From positions 57,520,881 to 57,584,880 of the forward strand of contig CM019063.1 in the NCBI GenBank assembly GCA_009667805.1: a stretch of DNA of 64,000 nucleotides. The letters are read 5' to 3'. Below are positions 11,801 through 22,047 of this stretch, one piece after another (positions within the stretch are counted from its first letter, which is position 1; each line of letters starts with the position of its first letter). A model generated the notes under the pieces. It saw only the letters and a program-made list of their open reading frames with translations, ran no database searches and was not told where the DNA came from. This DNA is from Leptobrachium leishanense (taxonomy: Eukaryota > Chordata > Amphibia > Anura > Megophryidae). Position numbers and translations under genes: made by a program.

Positions 11801-12218
11801 CCCCTCCATTGAAACACATGGGGGCACCTTCTGATGACGTCACCACGCAGCGTGGCGATGTCATCAGCCTCGCCTGCCCATGTAAATCACATGGGCAGGC
11901 TTCCTCCCTGTCAGATCGACGTGGGATCCGACGAGGGAGGTGAGTATCGGGCGGGAGGGGGATTTGGCGCCGCTGACGTACCCTGTACGTCATCGGGTCT
12001 AAGGGAGACCCGAACACAGGACGTACAGGGTACGTCAGCGGTCGGGAAGGGGTTAAGGACAATGGATGTTTGCTGATAGCTAACGAGTCTCGCTTGTTAC
12101 ATTGTCTTTAGAACGCATATTCTGGTTATATATTAACGACGCAATTGCATCAAATTTAACAGTCCTGCGAAATATCATGCGTTATAGAAATTTCATATCA
12201 GAAAAGGTCTGACAAATC
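8807..12218 (-). repeat. 3' LTR of the long-LTR retroelement (with nested MITE)
   Basis: Removing the TTAA-flanked insertion at 10834-12052 leaves about 2.19 kb that matches 15463-17674. I see only about a dozen single-base changes plus one ~25-base indel near 12150/17570. On the minus strand the copy is preceded by the polypurine run AAAAGGGGG, as expected for a 3' LTR. Short ORFs near 9985-10550 recur at the same places in the other LTR and are LTR sequence, not genes. Confidence 0.85.
10834..12052. mobile_element. TTAA-flanked hairpin-string MITE, copy 1
   Basis: TTAA lies at both ends (10830-10833 and 12053-12056) and the other LTR reads through a single TTAA, so the duplication is proven within the window. 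Termini are CCCCTTAGTGACC and, inverted, CCCCTTCCCGACC. A TTAA duplication is known for piggyBac and Kolobok families. The right half is a series of separate hairpins, for example CCGCTGGAAAGGGGAGG with its complement near 11702-11735 and a GACGTACNNNGTACGTC-type hairpin near 11972-12045. A second TTAACCCTTTCACTGCTGAG start at 11191 suggests one element nested in or fused to another. There is no ORF of note. Confidence 0.82.
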
Positions 12219-12226
12219 CCCCTTTT
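12218..12226 (-). other. 3' polypurine tract
   Basis: The minus strand reads AAAAGGGGG directly against the 3' LTR, the expected plus-strand primer site for reverse transcription. Closely similar runs occur at 12402-12410, 13000-13008 and 13488-13495 on the same strand. Confidence 0.7.
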
Positions 12227-13186
12227 CAATATCTACTCATCTAGATCCATGAGTAGGAATTGACATGGACCAATTGGATAGGATATTTTACATCTGTATG
12301 GTAGCCTTAGTCTTTCACAAGTTGTTAGGCATCGACTCCATGCGATAATTGGTGCAGAAGAAAAAAAAATTGGTAAATACATGATTGGTTCTCACGACCA
12401 TCCCCCTTTTGTGGTTCCCCCATTTTTTTTTTTACGAACGGGGTAATCTGAGGGTGAATCAATGAACTCCAGTTGATGAAAATGGATTTGAATCAAGCAG
12501 TGTTTTCCCCGGGTAAAGACCCTTCAAGCAAAACATCTGGTGGCTTGTTGATCTTTTCATCTATGGAGGTTGATTTTCAAATAACCAATAATGCACTTGT
12601 CGTCATCCTTCCGTTTCTTTGGGTATCCTTTATGACAGGGTGCTCCCATGACTTTCTTTCACCTCCAGCATGGCTGCTCCTGACATCTGAGTCTTTGGGA
12701 CACGTCTCCATGCGAGTGACCAATTGTCACTTTACTCATCTTATCTTTCTAAAATGAGATGAACTTCATAAGAATTGATATACACAACATGTAAATATTT
12801 AGGTTAACACTTCATCTATGTGACTTTGGACCTTAGGATCATGGTAAATGGAAACGGGTAATCTTCCCCATTTCTGATTTATTCCATGCTTTCCCTTAGA
12901 CGCAGCGTGGCATTTATTTTAACTTTAATGCATTTCATCAAGACAGTGACACATAGATTATTAACCCTTTCGATTCTTGCGAGCCATTAAGTATATCGTC
13001 CCCCTTTTGTGGGCTTGCTTTCCTAATAGGGGACTGAATTGGATATCGCCCTGTAGAGAAATATATATATATATACATGTATATATATATATTTCCTACA
13101 AATTTAATTTCTTTGACCGTATTAACGAGTTAAAACCAGTGATTGGATTCGTCCTTCCCACGAGGTTTACTCCTGCAATCATGCAG
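12227..13186 (-). other. Internal region of the long-LTR retroelement without a recognisable gene
   Basis: About 1 kb lies between the last ORF and the 3' LTR. It holds two extra polypurine motifs, an (AT)n palindrome near 13060-13092, and no ORF that I can place in pol or env. Pol and env are absent from the element, so it is either deleted or non-autonomous. Confidence 0.5.
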
Positions 13187-13477
13187 TTATTGTGGGGATT
13201 TATTATAACAGATCCTGTTAATACCTGTTTCTAACCTCCGAGGGCAACTCCATGAACTGGTGTTGAAAATCACTTTACCTGGGGTAGGGAGATTCTCATC
13301 CTTACCCACCGTACAGAGAACCTTAGGTTTCTTGTAGGCTAATGCGCAACGGGTAGCTGGCTCTCCATCGGGGCATCTGGCTACGTCGATCTCCTGATAG
13401 TCGGTTGCGGTTAATGGCCTGTTTATATCAGAGGGACTAGAAGTAGGCTGAAAAATAGGAGAGTGGTTAGCATCCAA
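13187..13477 (-). CDS. Small ORF downstream of the gag-like gene (unknown)
   Basis: This is an ORF of up to 96 codons with no family I recognise; it shows no protease Asp-Thr/Ser-Gly and no RT motif. The N-terminal third is Ser/Thr/Pro-rich and the C-terminal half contains four cysteines. On the minus strand its early part follows a pyrimidine-rich CCTATTTTTCAG (near 13459-13448), which looks like a splice acceptor, so it could be a downstream exon or a remnant of the region after gag. Assignment as a real gene is weak. Confidence 0.3.
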   Translation of the reverse strand: MDANHSPIFQPTSSPSDINRPLTATDYQEIDVARCPDGEPATRCALAYKKPKVLCTVGKDENLPTPGKVIFNTSSWSCPRRLETGINRICYNKSPQ

Positions 13478-13609
13478 CAGCAGAAATCCCCCTTTACATA
13501 CTTTTAGATTCCTTATTAATATGTAGACCTGGGGATTAAATGGTGTTAGGTTGTGCCACCTATGCTCTTTCTTTCAGTTGTTCCCTCTGATTCAATAATA
13601 TCTGAGGTG

Positions 13610-15148
13610 TTATTGATCCTGTGGCCCTTGGGTGGCCACTGGATTTATCCCTAAAGAGTTATCAGGCCGCCATGCCCATACATACTCGGTGATCTTCACC
13701 AATTGTTCAGCTAATTGATATAACCGGTATTCTAATTGGTTTATTCGGTCATTCTGATAATTTTGTTTAAGGTATCTATTTCTGCGGATCCTATTACGCT
13801 CGGGCCTAGAATTATTTGATGTGTCAGAATCAGCATTACTACTTCTGTTCTGACGGTGTGATCTGGGCCTGGGGTCTCCTGTCTGACCTCCCCTTCTATT
13901 TTCAGGGACCCTAACGCGAGGGGGTGACCTACCTATTTGAGGGGGATCATCACTTTGAGGAGAATCACTAGATTGGGGATACCTATTTCTTTGGGCAGGC
14001 CTAGGCCCTTGGGCATATTCCCTGTGACTATTGTGCAGTCGTGGCCATTGCTCATACCTTCTGCAGTCATTGGGTGACCTCTGCTCCCCACTTCTTGGTG
14101 GGTGCGGGGCAGGCGTGACCCTGGGGTTCCTATCTGGATTATTCCCTTTTACCTCCTCAGCATATGATTTCCTCCTGGCAACATATACCTGGGAGGCATC
14201 CTGATATTGCTTAGGGGCAACTTGGCTTGTGGTATGGGCCCTTTTATTTGACCTATGACTCCCATGACTGGTCTCATTAGATGGCTGGACCTGCACTTTT
14301 ATAGGCCTTGAAGGGATCCCCCTTTCGCCCTGTTTAACATCATCGGCGGGGCCACTTACAGAATCTACCCCACTGTCTTTGGCATGCTCTTTTAAATGAG
14401 GGCCAGCATCAGGCTTATGGTCAGATGAAACAGTTTCTGTTTGTCTACCCTTTACCTGCGATATGGAGTCTATCCGGGTTTTTAGTACCTTCAAGGTTTT
14501 CAGTGAGCATTGAATTTCATCTGTGTCAGTTTCAACACTCTCATCACTGCTTGACACCTCGGACTCGCTTGAAAGCATTATTTCTTGCTTATAGCCATAC
14601 AGTTTCTGCTCTAAATTAGAACATTTCTCTTTAAAACTGTTTAATTCAACACAACTCTCTTTATATACAGCTTGTAAGCTTTGGAGTTGTTCTTGCAGTT
14701 TCTGGCTATGTTCGTTTAAAGTAATTATTTCTGTACTGGCTTTCTCAGGTTTGTCTGTTAAATCATTACCATTTTCTATTTTTGCATTTAAGTCAGCGAT
14801 GGTCTTCATCATGGCAACCTTTTGTATCGCATTTTGTTTAGCAAATGCACAACACAAATACATTATGGAGGGCCATGATTCCATTATAATACAATCCCTT
14901 CTTTGCTTGTTGTTTGTGTTTAAAAACAAATTCAAGAACGTACGCACATCACCTTCTTTGTCCCACATATCGTGTACAAGATTTTGGGTGCGGTCTTTGA
15001 TAGTATTCACAAATACAATCAGATCGGTTTCAATATGCAATGACTCTGAGATATGTTCTACCACTTCAAATATTGCCATCTGTCTTCCTGCTTCTATAAG
15101 ACTCGATTGAAAGATTTCCTTCTGGCTATCAGTATCTGAATCAGACAT
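13610..15148 (-). CDS. Gag-like structural protein of the long-LTR retroelement
   Basis: This is an uninterrupted ORF of 512 codons starting ATG about 310 bases inside the 5' LTR, the position of gag. Residues 1-110 are helical with no obvious motif. About 135-195 has heptad-like Leu spacing (coiled coil), about 195-215 is a Ser/Glu/Asp-rich acidic patch, 300-460 is basic, Arg/Pro/Ser/Asn-rich, and about 470-495 is a second Leu-rich helix. There is no CCHC knuckle and I see no major homology region. A coiled-coil N-terminus with a basic Arg-rich C-terminus and no knuckle recalls foamy-virus Gag, but that is only an architectural resemblance; other divergent ERV or Gypsy gags are possible. The open frame and near-identical LTRs agree that the insertion is young. 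Confidence 0.55.
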   Translation of the reverse strand: MSDSDTDSQKEIFQSSLIEAGRQMAIFEVVEHISESLHIETDLIVFVNTIKDRTQNLVHDMWDKEGDVRTFLNLFLNTNNKQRRDCIIMESWPSIMYLCCAFAKQNAIQKVAMMKTIADLNAKIENGNDLTDKPEKASTEIITLNEHSQKLQEQLQSLQAVYKESCVELNSFKEKCSNLEQKLYGYKQEIMLSSESEVSSSDESVETDTDEIQCSLKTLKVLKTRIDSISQVKGRQTETVSSDHKPDAGPHLKEHAKDSGVDSVSGPADDVKQGERGIPSRPIKVQVQPSNETSHGSHRSNKRAHTTSQVAPKQYQDASQVYVARRKSYAEEVKGNNPDRNPRVTPAPHPPRSGEQRSPNDCRRYEQWPRLHNSHREYAQGPRPAQRNRYPQSSDSPQSDDPPQIGRSPPRVRVPENRRGGQTGDPRPRSHRQNRSSNADSDTSNNSRPERNRIRRNRYLKQNYQNDRINQLEYRLYQLAEQLVKITEYVWAWRPDNSLGINPVATQGPQDQ

Positions 15149-15462
15149 GTTTCTGTATTACAGCAATCAGATAACAATGCTTTAAACAGGTATCCACAGC
15201 CAACAACAAACGTTACGTGATTACCTCTGTTTTAATCCAATAGCTTAATCTGCTACTTAACGACCAGCAAATTTATGTTACTTTCACAAATACTTGATCT
15301 GGCGCTCACAACCACTAACTTGCTCTCTTACTTGATAGATAAACTTGATTTTATTGTGAAAAATTCATTTAGCATCTCAGCAGTACAGCCTCCAATATCT
15401 TAGATAAACTTGATTTTATTGTGAAAAATTCATTTAGCATCTCAGCAGTGCAGCCTCCAATA
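15149..15462 (-). other. 5' leader of the long-LTR retroelement with 65-bp tandem duplication
   Basis: Next to the 5' LTR a 60-65-bp block starting GATAAACTTGATTTTATTG occurs twice in tandem (from 15338 and from 15403) with one base change. On the minus strand TGGAGGCTGCACTGCTGA begins three bases past the LTR and so lies where a primer binding site should be. I could not match it to a tRNA. Confidence 0.55.
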
Positions 15463-17674
15463 TGTTGGAGATTATTGACTTCTTTAATAGGTCAGGGATA
15501 TATTAATTATGACGTATATTTTTCTTATTGTAGATATATATAGATATATATATATTATTGACAGTGCCTCCAATACCAGTGGTATAAATTGGTATTTAAC
15601 CCCTAAAATAGGGATTAATAACCAATCAATGAATATACGTCTTAACAAATATATGGCGCGTTATCCCGAGTTCTTTTGATGCTATCTAGATATTTTTAAA
15701 CACAATAAAATCAATAAAGATGATATGAGACTGCGTAACGGTAAAACAATTCAAACCAAAATTTATTCACACGTCAAGTTTCATACAATCGTATGTTATC
15801 AACGGATTAGCAAACTACAATTTACAAGTGATTATAGATCGTGATTAGTAGCGATACTGCGACACGTAATAATCTAATGGACAGATATTTTAGGTTTATA
15901 GACCGCACCACAGATATACACGCCTCAATTCTTAAACACCAAACTCTATTCTATTCACTTAGACCTTTCCCATTATAAACCAATCCTCCACCTGGCTAAG
16001 ATAAACACTCAGTTACTGGGCATCACCTGCAGCACAATTTATTATTGTGGGGGGCCTATTCACTAAATGCAACTTCCTTCAGGGAGACACATAACACACT
16101 CGATAGGGAGACTATCTCTTCCACAGATCAATCACAGCACTTCATTCGATATACGTTAACCTAACGCTTCTTAATGACTTACAGTGCATGCATTCATTCG
16201 GAAGGGCTGCAAGATGGATATGGAAGGAGTTATGCTAGGTTACGAATGGGGCGGACAGTACTTGACATATAAAAGCTATTTCACGGTCCCAGCGTATCTC
16301 ACTATAGGTATATAATTGATCTTTAGATGTCCACAACCAGTATTCTTGGAATATAAATAATTTCACTAAATTATGGCTCAAGTATGCAGCCGGTAATAGT
16401 TTCTCCTTAGCAGTCCTCTGCAGTGGACTGTAAAGGCAGAATTTCTATTCTACTGATTATTAGGCTCAAACAGCAAAATAATTCATTTATATTCCTTTAG
16501 TTTGTGATGGACATCTAAAGTCAGGACTATGCAATTAGAAAATAGATATCATATTATTCAGGTATACTTTACCATCTGGTTAATGAAGATAGAGTGGTGG
16601 AAGATTAGGGTGTGGTCAGGTCTCTAAAGGGGGCGGCCGATGGTGATTGCCTTTCTCCCCTCCAAGCGTCCCTCAGGTCTCTTCCCAAGCTTTTCTCAGT
16701 GTGTCTTCGCTCTGGAGTGTCCCCTCTATATAGTGGTCTTCCGCCCAGTTTTAGATCTAGCCCATCACTATGTGGCCTCATTTGACTGGAGGATATATAT
16801 TCATCAACTCCAGGGGTCTGTCCAGGTGTTATGTTACCTGGCCAGCAGATGGCGCTCTCAGATCAACCATCAACCTTCTGCAGGAATTAATTTATGGGCT
16901 TGGCCAATCTTTTACTGGTTTGGGGTCGTTTTATTCCTATATCCCGGACTCCATAGATTTTATTAACAAATTAAAATTTATTTCTATTGTGACATCGCCG
17001 CATACTTCGCCACGGCTGTGTGCATCTCATCCCCCTTTACGTATATCCACAGGGATGTGTATGTGAGGGGACATACATTCATTCATTCATTCGTTCATGA
17101 TCTCGTCTTTTACCATTCACAATTATCAGACTTAATCCGTTCCATAAATAATCAACTGAATGTGGTGGGACCTCTGTTTTTCATAAGATGCCAAGGTTAT
17201 CTATTCTGACAACTATATTCCCCTACCATATAGTGTTAGATCATATCGCCGAATATCATAGCATTTCAAGCTGGTTTTATCCAAGCCATTTAACCTGGGT
17301 TTTTTTTTTTCTTTATTGTGCAACCCTTTGTTCCCTGTTTAGCTGGTCCTTCAGAGTTTCAATCTGAGGAAATAAACACAATACTGAGATATTTGTCTTA
17401 GTAAGATTAGTTCTCATTGTGTTCCCTTACTTTTAAACCATTTGATCTAACATCTGTTTGTTTCTTACAACCAGAATCTAATTAAGGACAATGGATGTTT
17501 GCTGATAGCTATCGAGTCTCGCTTGTTACATTGTCTTTAGAACGCATATTCTGGTTATATATTAACGACGCAGACAAGTTGTTCGTGTGATGCAATTCCT
17601 GGCATCAAATTTAACAGTCCTGCGAAATATCATGCGTTATAGAAATTTCATATCAGAAAAGGTCTGACAAATCA
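15463..17674 (-). repeat. 5' LTR of the long-LTR retroelement
   Basis: The LTR is about 2.2 kb. On the plus strand it begins TGTTGGAGATTATTG and ends GACAAATCA, so it has TG...CA-type ends. It lacks the MITE of its partner, showing ATCTAATTAAGGACAATGG across the empty site. Orientation (element on the minus strand) follows from the gag-like ORF and the polypurine run beside the other LTR. The target duplication is unclear (GTATAC on one side, GTACAT on the other). Confidence 0.85.
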
Positions 17675-17748
17675 GTACATATGGGGGGGGAAGGAGGAGG
17701 AATTATGATTATTAATTATCATTAATAAATGTTTGTATTTATAAGTCT

Positions 17749-18421
17749 TGTAAGGGACTCAGGCCAGTAGATGGCCGCCATCTTGAGCCAGGCGGCCATC
17801 TTGCTCAGAACATTGGTTCACTTGAATCTAAATAGTAGATATTAGCTGAAATTAGGGTGTAGCTTACATAGAAACGTAGGAATGTGTTAAACTAACAGTA
17901 AAGCAATTAAACTAACGAGGATCCGGGCCATAGCTGGCACACAGTGACAGGATAGAGAATAGTTACATCAAGGTCAGCAGAGCCAGAGCCTGAACAAAGA
18001 GAAGTGTGAAACCAGACGAGGCCTTATCTAGGATATACAATAAACAAGTCCTAGGGAGTTGGGCATAGGCAGGATCCAGAGAAAGTGGTAAATCCTCTAT
18101 TGTCAAAATATCATGAAGTCTGCCAATTTATGACCAATGTGTGGATTGTCTTTGTATTCAGTTAAGGGAGGTAAGGACCCACGTGGGGTGGGATAGTGTC
18201 ACCATGGGGTGGGCTAATTGGGATGTACCTAATTATCTATTCCTGGTATAAAACACGATGTTTGTATGTAATCTGGGCTCATTCTTTGCGATTCAATCCT
18301 GTGTGAGCATCTGTGACGTCACAATAAAGTTTGCCTTTCCTGAAGAGACTCGTGTCCAAGCAGTCATTGTCCGTGCCGGTCCGACTTTACTCCCGAGAGA
18401 ACCAGGTGGATTCCGGTAACA
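17749..18421 (+). repeat. ERV-2 5' LTR (same family as ERV-1)
   Basis: This LTR is homologous to 3923-4596 on the opposite strand. Promoter and end signals are TATAAAA at 18247-18253, TGACGTCA at 18314-18321 and AATAAA at 18323-18328. It ends CA, four bases before the PBS. It and the ERV-1 LTR face away from each other across the tandem units. Confidence 0.88.
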
Positions 18422-18425
18422 TTTT

Positions 18426-18444
18426 TGGGGGGCTGGTCCGGGAT
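18426..18444 (+). other. ERV-2 primer binding site (mutated tRNA-Pro)
   Basis: TGGGGGGCTGGTCCGGGAT differs from the perfect proline site of ERV-1 by one inserted G and one C-to-G change. Confidence 0.85.
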
Positions 18445-19749
18445 ACAGAGTCCCTTCCGAATCGGCGGTGACTGCTGGACAGTAGCGACTGACTGCAGGC
18501 CTGAGGGGTCCCGAGGCTGGGTGTCCATTGAAGGTGAGCTGACATCTGCAGGTGCCAAGCAGGATTTCCTGTTAATTGGAGCTCGACTCGTCTCTAACGG
18601 ACCCCTGGCCCGGGAACACTGGGACCCACAGAGTCCGAGGAAACTGCGAGCAGCGCGGCGATAGGTAAGGTGTTTTTGTGTTTGTGTGCACTGGATACCG
18701 GTATAGGGAAGCGTCCGACCGAAGTTGGGCTAGGAGACCCGCGGCCATGGTCTTGTCGGTATACCGAACCCGCCACCGACAGCACAGACAGCACGGGAGC
18801 CAGAGAGTGGCTAGCGCGTGTCTGAACCCGGGGGATCGGATATTGACTTGGTGTTCGGGAAAGGAGGGAGAGGGTAGCCACGTGGAGCAGTGTTGTTGTA
18901 GTTAGTATTGTAAATAGAACTGCTGCACGTGGACAAGGAAAGAAGGAGGGATCCTGTGACTGGGCTGAGAGCCCTGAGTCGATGCTGTGTATATCTTCGT
19001 TGAAAAAGGGGGCCGGTAAAAGAAGCTTTAAGTTTCAGGGCCAGCGGTAGCTGCAGCGGGAGTGGTGCCTGGTGGGTTTATTGCCCTTAGGCAAATTGGA
19101 ATAGCAGGAGTGAGTGTTGCCACGGGACGAGATATACATAGTTGAAAAGCAGATAAGAGTAGAGATCAATTAACTGGGTATAAGGAGCCTGATAGGGTCG
19201 GCCCTAGGCTACAGGGAAAGAGTAGGAACATAGAAACATAGATAAATGTCGGCAGATAAGAACCTTTTGGCCCATCTAGTCTGCCCAATTACATGGATAC
19301 TTTACCTGGATTTATCTTTTGTTTAGGATAGCCTTATGCCTATCCCATGCTTGCTTAAATTCAATTACTGTTTTGGCCTCTACCACTTCAACTGGAAGGC
19401 TGTTCCATGTATCCACCACCCTCTCAGTAAAATAATGCTTCCTGATGTTACTTTTAAACCTTTGCCCCTCTAATCTAAGACTATGTCCTCTTCTTTTGCT
19501 ACTTTGTTTCCGTTTAAATATACTCCCTTCCTCCACCTTGTGGATTCCCTTTACGTATTTAAATGTTTCTATCATATCTCCTCTGTCTCGTCTTTTTTCC
19601 AAGCTGTACATGTTAAGATCATTAAGCTTTTCCTGGTAACTTTTCTCCTTCAAGCCGTACACCATTTTAGTAGAAGTGTTTATGTACTGTTTTGTGCTGA
19701 ATGTATCTGGAACAGTACGTGCTGTGATTGCTGAGAGTGCTGTGAGTGT
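18445..19749 (+). other. ERV-2 leader, truncated before gag
   Basis: This is leader sequence homologous to 3100-3900 (minus). It includes a plausible major splice donor, AG|GTAAGG, with GT at 18665-18666. A LINE fragment interrupts it at 19226-19668. Homology to ERV-1 stops near 19749, before gag, where a MITE fragment begins. Confidence 0.75.
19226..19668 (-). mobile_element. CR1-like LINE 3' fragment
   Basis: On the minus strand it encodes the C-terminus of a non-LTR reverse transcriptase ORF: an EKRRDRGDMIETFKY motif, a lysine/arginine-rich stretch, then VVDTWNSLPVEVV and FKQAWDRH. This is typical of CR1/L2-group LINEs. AGTAG flanks it on both sides (19221-19225, 19669-19673), matching the insertion point in the ERV leader. 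It is heavily 5'-truncated. Confidence 0.8.
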
Positions 19750-20112
19750 GCAGCAAATGATGGCCAATGATGGGCAATATACGAAGTACGGCTGCACGAA
19801 AGTTCCGCCGCGCATCGCAAGCGGCAAACAAACGCATTTTTTCGAGAACGTGATACCACTAGTACTGACGTACAGAGTGCGCTGTGTCCGCTAGCAGTGT
19901 GTGTGTGTGATTAGGAGACGTCAGACGCTGCTAATGTCCGGCCAACATAACGTCCAGACGCAAAAAGGGTTTTATTGATGATCCGTACAAAATCAAGGAC
20001 GAAAATGCGTATCGTATGGCCGCTATCGCGTATTCCGTGAAAAAATACATCCATTCATTCGAACGCACTTTTTCACGGACGACGTGAAAAATGCGTTCGT
20101 CTGACCCTAGCC
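19750..20112. mobile_element. Truncated MITE with GGCTAGGGTCAGAC terminus
   Basis: One end, GTCTGACCCTAGCC, is intact at 20099-20112. The body resembles 58160-58595 in reverse, including a shared CAATATACGAAGTACGG phrase. The other terminus is missing at the ERV junction. Confidence 0.65.
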
Positions 20113-20114
20113 TT

Positions 20115-20533
20115 TAAAGTGTCGGTAATTTTTTTTTCCGAAAAATGCCTAAAAACGCCTAAAAAAATTTGACTTTTTGCTGGAAATTAAAAGAATAAAC
20201 GGTTTATTAGATATTGGATAAAAACAGGAATATTTTTAACATTGAATCCTATGGGATTTACCTGAATAAACCTGCCGAATGAAAACACCGAACAGCAGGG
20301 CACTTCACTGACATTTCTCTGCTGTTCGGTGTCTGTGGATAGATTAACCGTTGCTTCTCTATGGGGGATTTCACTGCCCCCGAACAGGCACCGTATTTTG
20401 CTGGCAGCACGCCAAAATTTGGGGAACTGCCAACTTTGTGAATAGCCAAATGGCCACGAGATAGCACCGTATGGGGAAATTCACCGATCTGTGCAATTTC
20501 CGGGGCCAGTTCGGCTCTCTTTGAATAACCCTG
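20115..20533 (-). mobile_element. CAGGGTTATTC-family MITE, half element
   Basis: The terminus TCTCTTTGAATAACCCTG is at 20516-20533. The body shares the family phrases CCGAACAGCAGGGCA and TTTATTAGATATTGGA. The other half is absent. Confidence 0.75.
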
Positions 20534-20639
20534 AAAGTGTTAAGTGATTGATAAATTGGTGTTAGGTGATTTTGCAGAAAACTCACAGGCAGGGGTCAAG
20601 TCCTGGGAAAAAAAGTGAGGGAACTCACCCACGAATTCC

Positions 20640-20870
20640 ACAACTCCTATTACCTGAAGAAAAAAAATATATATCACGAATTTAGCAGTACGTGGTGATA
20701 CCATTTTTATTGGGTTAACATTACATTTAAAAGACAAGCTTTCAAGAGTGTAACCTCTCCTCTTCAGGTCTGGAAACTATACTGATCATTGAAAGGTATC
20801 ACTACGTACAAGTATACTCGTGATTTTGGCAACTGGACTAACACGTTATATATAATATATACAGTATATA
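20640..20870 (-). mobile_element. PLE-type 3' fragment with hammerhead-like motif
   Basis: On the minus strand CTGAAGA (20767-20761), a short AGAG/CTCT stem and GAAA (20743-20740) follow hammerhead order, then GCTTGTC. Similar sequence occurs on the plus strand at 45988-46070. Placement in Penelope-like elements is by resemblance. Confidence 0.45.
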
Positions 20871-20904
20871 TCACATACATATATATATATCCAGGCACAG
20901 ACCC

Positions 20905-21103
20905 CCCAGAATTATATACACAGGCATTGGACCCCCAGAATAAAATACCCAGCACTGGACCCCTAGAATAATATACACAGCACTGAGCCCCCAGAATAAT
21001 ATACACAGCACTGAGCCCCCAGAATAATATGAACAGCACTGAACCCCCAGAATAATATACACAGCACTGGACCCCCAGAATTACATACCCAGCAATGGTT
21101 ATA
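20905..21103. repeat. 27-bp tandem repeat
   Basis: About seven units of a CCCCAGAATAATATACACAG-type repeat lie directly upstream of the next array. Confidence 0.85.
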
Positions 21104-22035
21104 TGGATATATTTGCCCCCAGCTAATGTGGATATATTTGCCCCAGCTTACATGGATATATTTGCCCCCAGCTCATATGGATATATTTGCCCCAGCTCAC
21201 ATGGGTATATTTGCCCCAGCTCACATGGGTATATTTGCCCCAGCTCATAAGGTTATATTGCCCCAGCTCATATGGATATATTGCCCCCAGTTCATATGGA
21301 TATATTTTACCCAGCTCATATGGATATATTTGCCCCCAGCTCATATGGATATATTTGACCCCAGCTCACATGGATATATTGCCCCCAGCTCACATGGATA
21401 TATTGCCCCCGGCTCACATGGATATATTTGCCCCCAGCTCAAATGGATATATATTTGCCCCAGCTCATATGGATATATTTGCCTCAGCTCATATGGATAT
21501 ATTTGCCCCCAGCTCACATGGACATATTGCCCCCAGCTCATATGGATATATATTTGCACCAGCTCATATGGATATATTTGCCCTCAGCTCACATGGACAT
21601 ATTGCCCCCAGCTCATATGGATATATTTGCCCCAGCTCATATGGTTATATTGCCCCAGCTCATGTGGATATATTTGCCCCAGCTCATGTGGATATATTTG
21701 CCCCAGCTCACATGGACATATTGTCCCAGCTCACATGGATATATTTGCCCCAGCTCACATGGATATATTTGCCCCAGCTCATATGGATATATTTTCCCCA
21801 GCACATATGGATATATTTTCCCCAGCTCACATGGACATATTGCCCCCAGCTCAAATGGACATATTGCCCCCAGCTCATATGGACATGATATTGCCCCCAG
21901 CATACAGTATATGGACATATTGCCCCAGCTCATATGGATATATTGCCCCCAGCTCATATGGACATATTACCCCCAGCTCATATGGACATATTACCCCCAG
22001 CTCATATGGACATGATATTGCCCCCAGCTCACCTC
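21104..22035. repeat. 24-26-bp minisatellite
   Basis: There are more than 35 units of CCCCAGCTCATATGGATATATTTG with small variants (CATATGG/CACATGG, TATATTT/CATATTG). Several ORFs of 100-420 codons encode Gln-Leu-Ile-Trp-Ile-Tyr-type repeats and are artefacts. Confidence 0.93.
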
Positions 22036-22047
22036 TCCGACAGGCCG

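Larger units (their letters stand above)
7997..17748. repeat. Tandem repeat unit B (interrupted by an LTR retroelement)
   Basis: This is the second copy of the ~1-kb unit. It occupies 7997-8806 and resumes at 17675-17748; everything between is a later retroelement. It includes 8262-8440, a degraded piece of the hairpin MITE family with the phrase CCTCAGCAGTGAAAGGGTTAA. Unit B keeps the uninterrupted site corresponding to the hAT insertion of unit A. A further ~100-bp fragment of the same unit lies near 62300-62395. Confidence 0.6.

Noticed and set aside
13187..13477. Retroviral protease after the gag-like ORF
   Set aside because: No Asp-Thr/Ser-Gly motif in any frame I read.
14425..15110. 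Plus-strand ORFs of 64 and 119 codons
   Set aside because: Antisense to the 512-codon gag-like gene.
21104..22035. Regular repeats resembling a CRISPR array
   Set aside because: Units are directly adjacent with no unique spacers, and the setting is a vertebrate genome.
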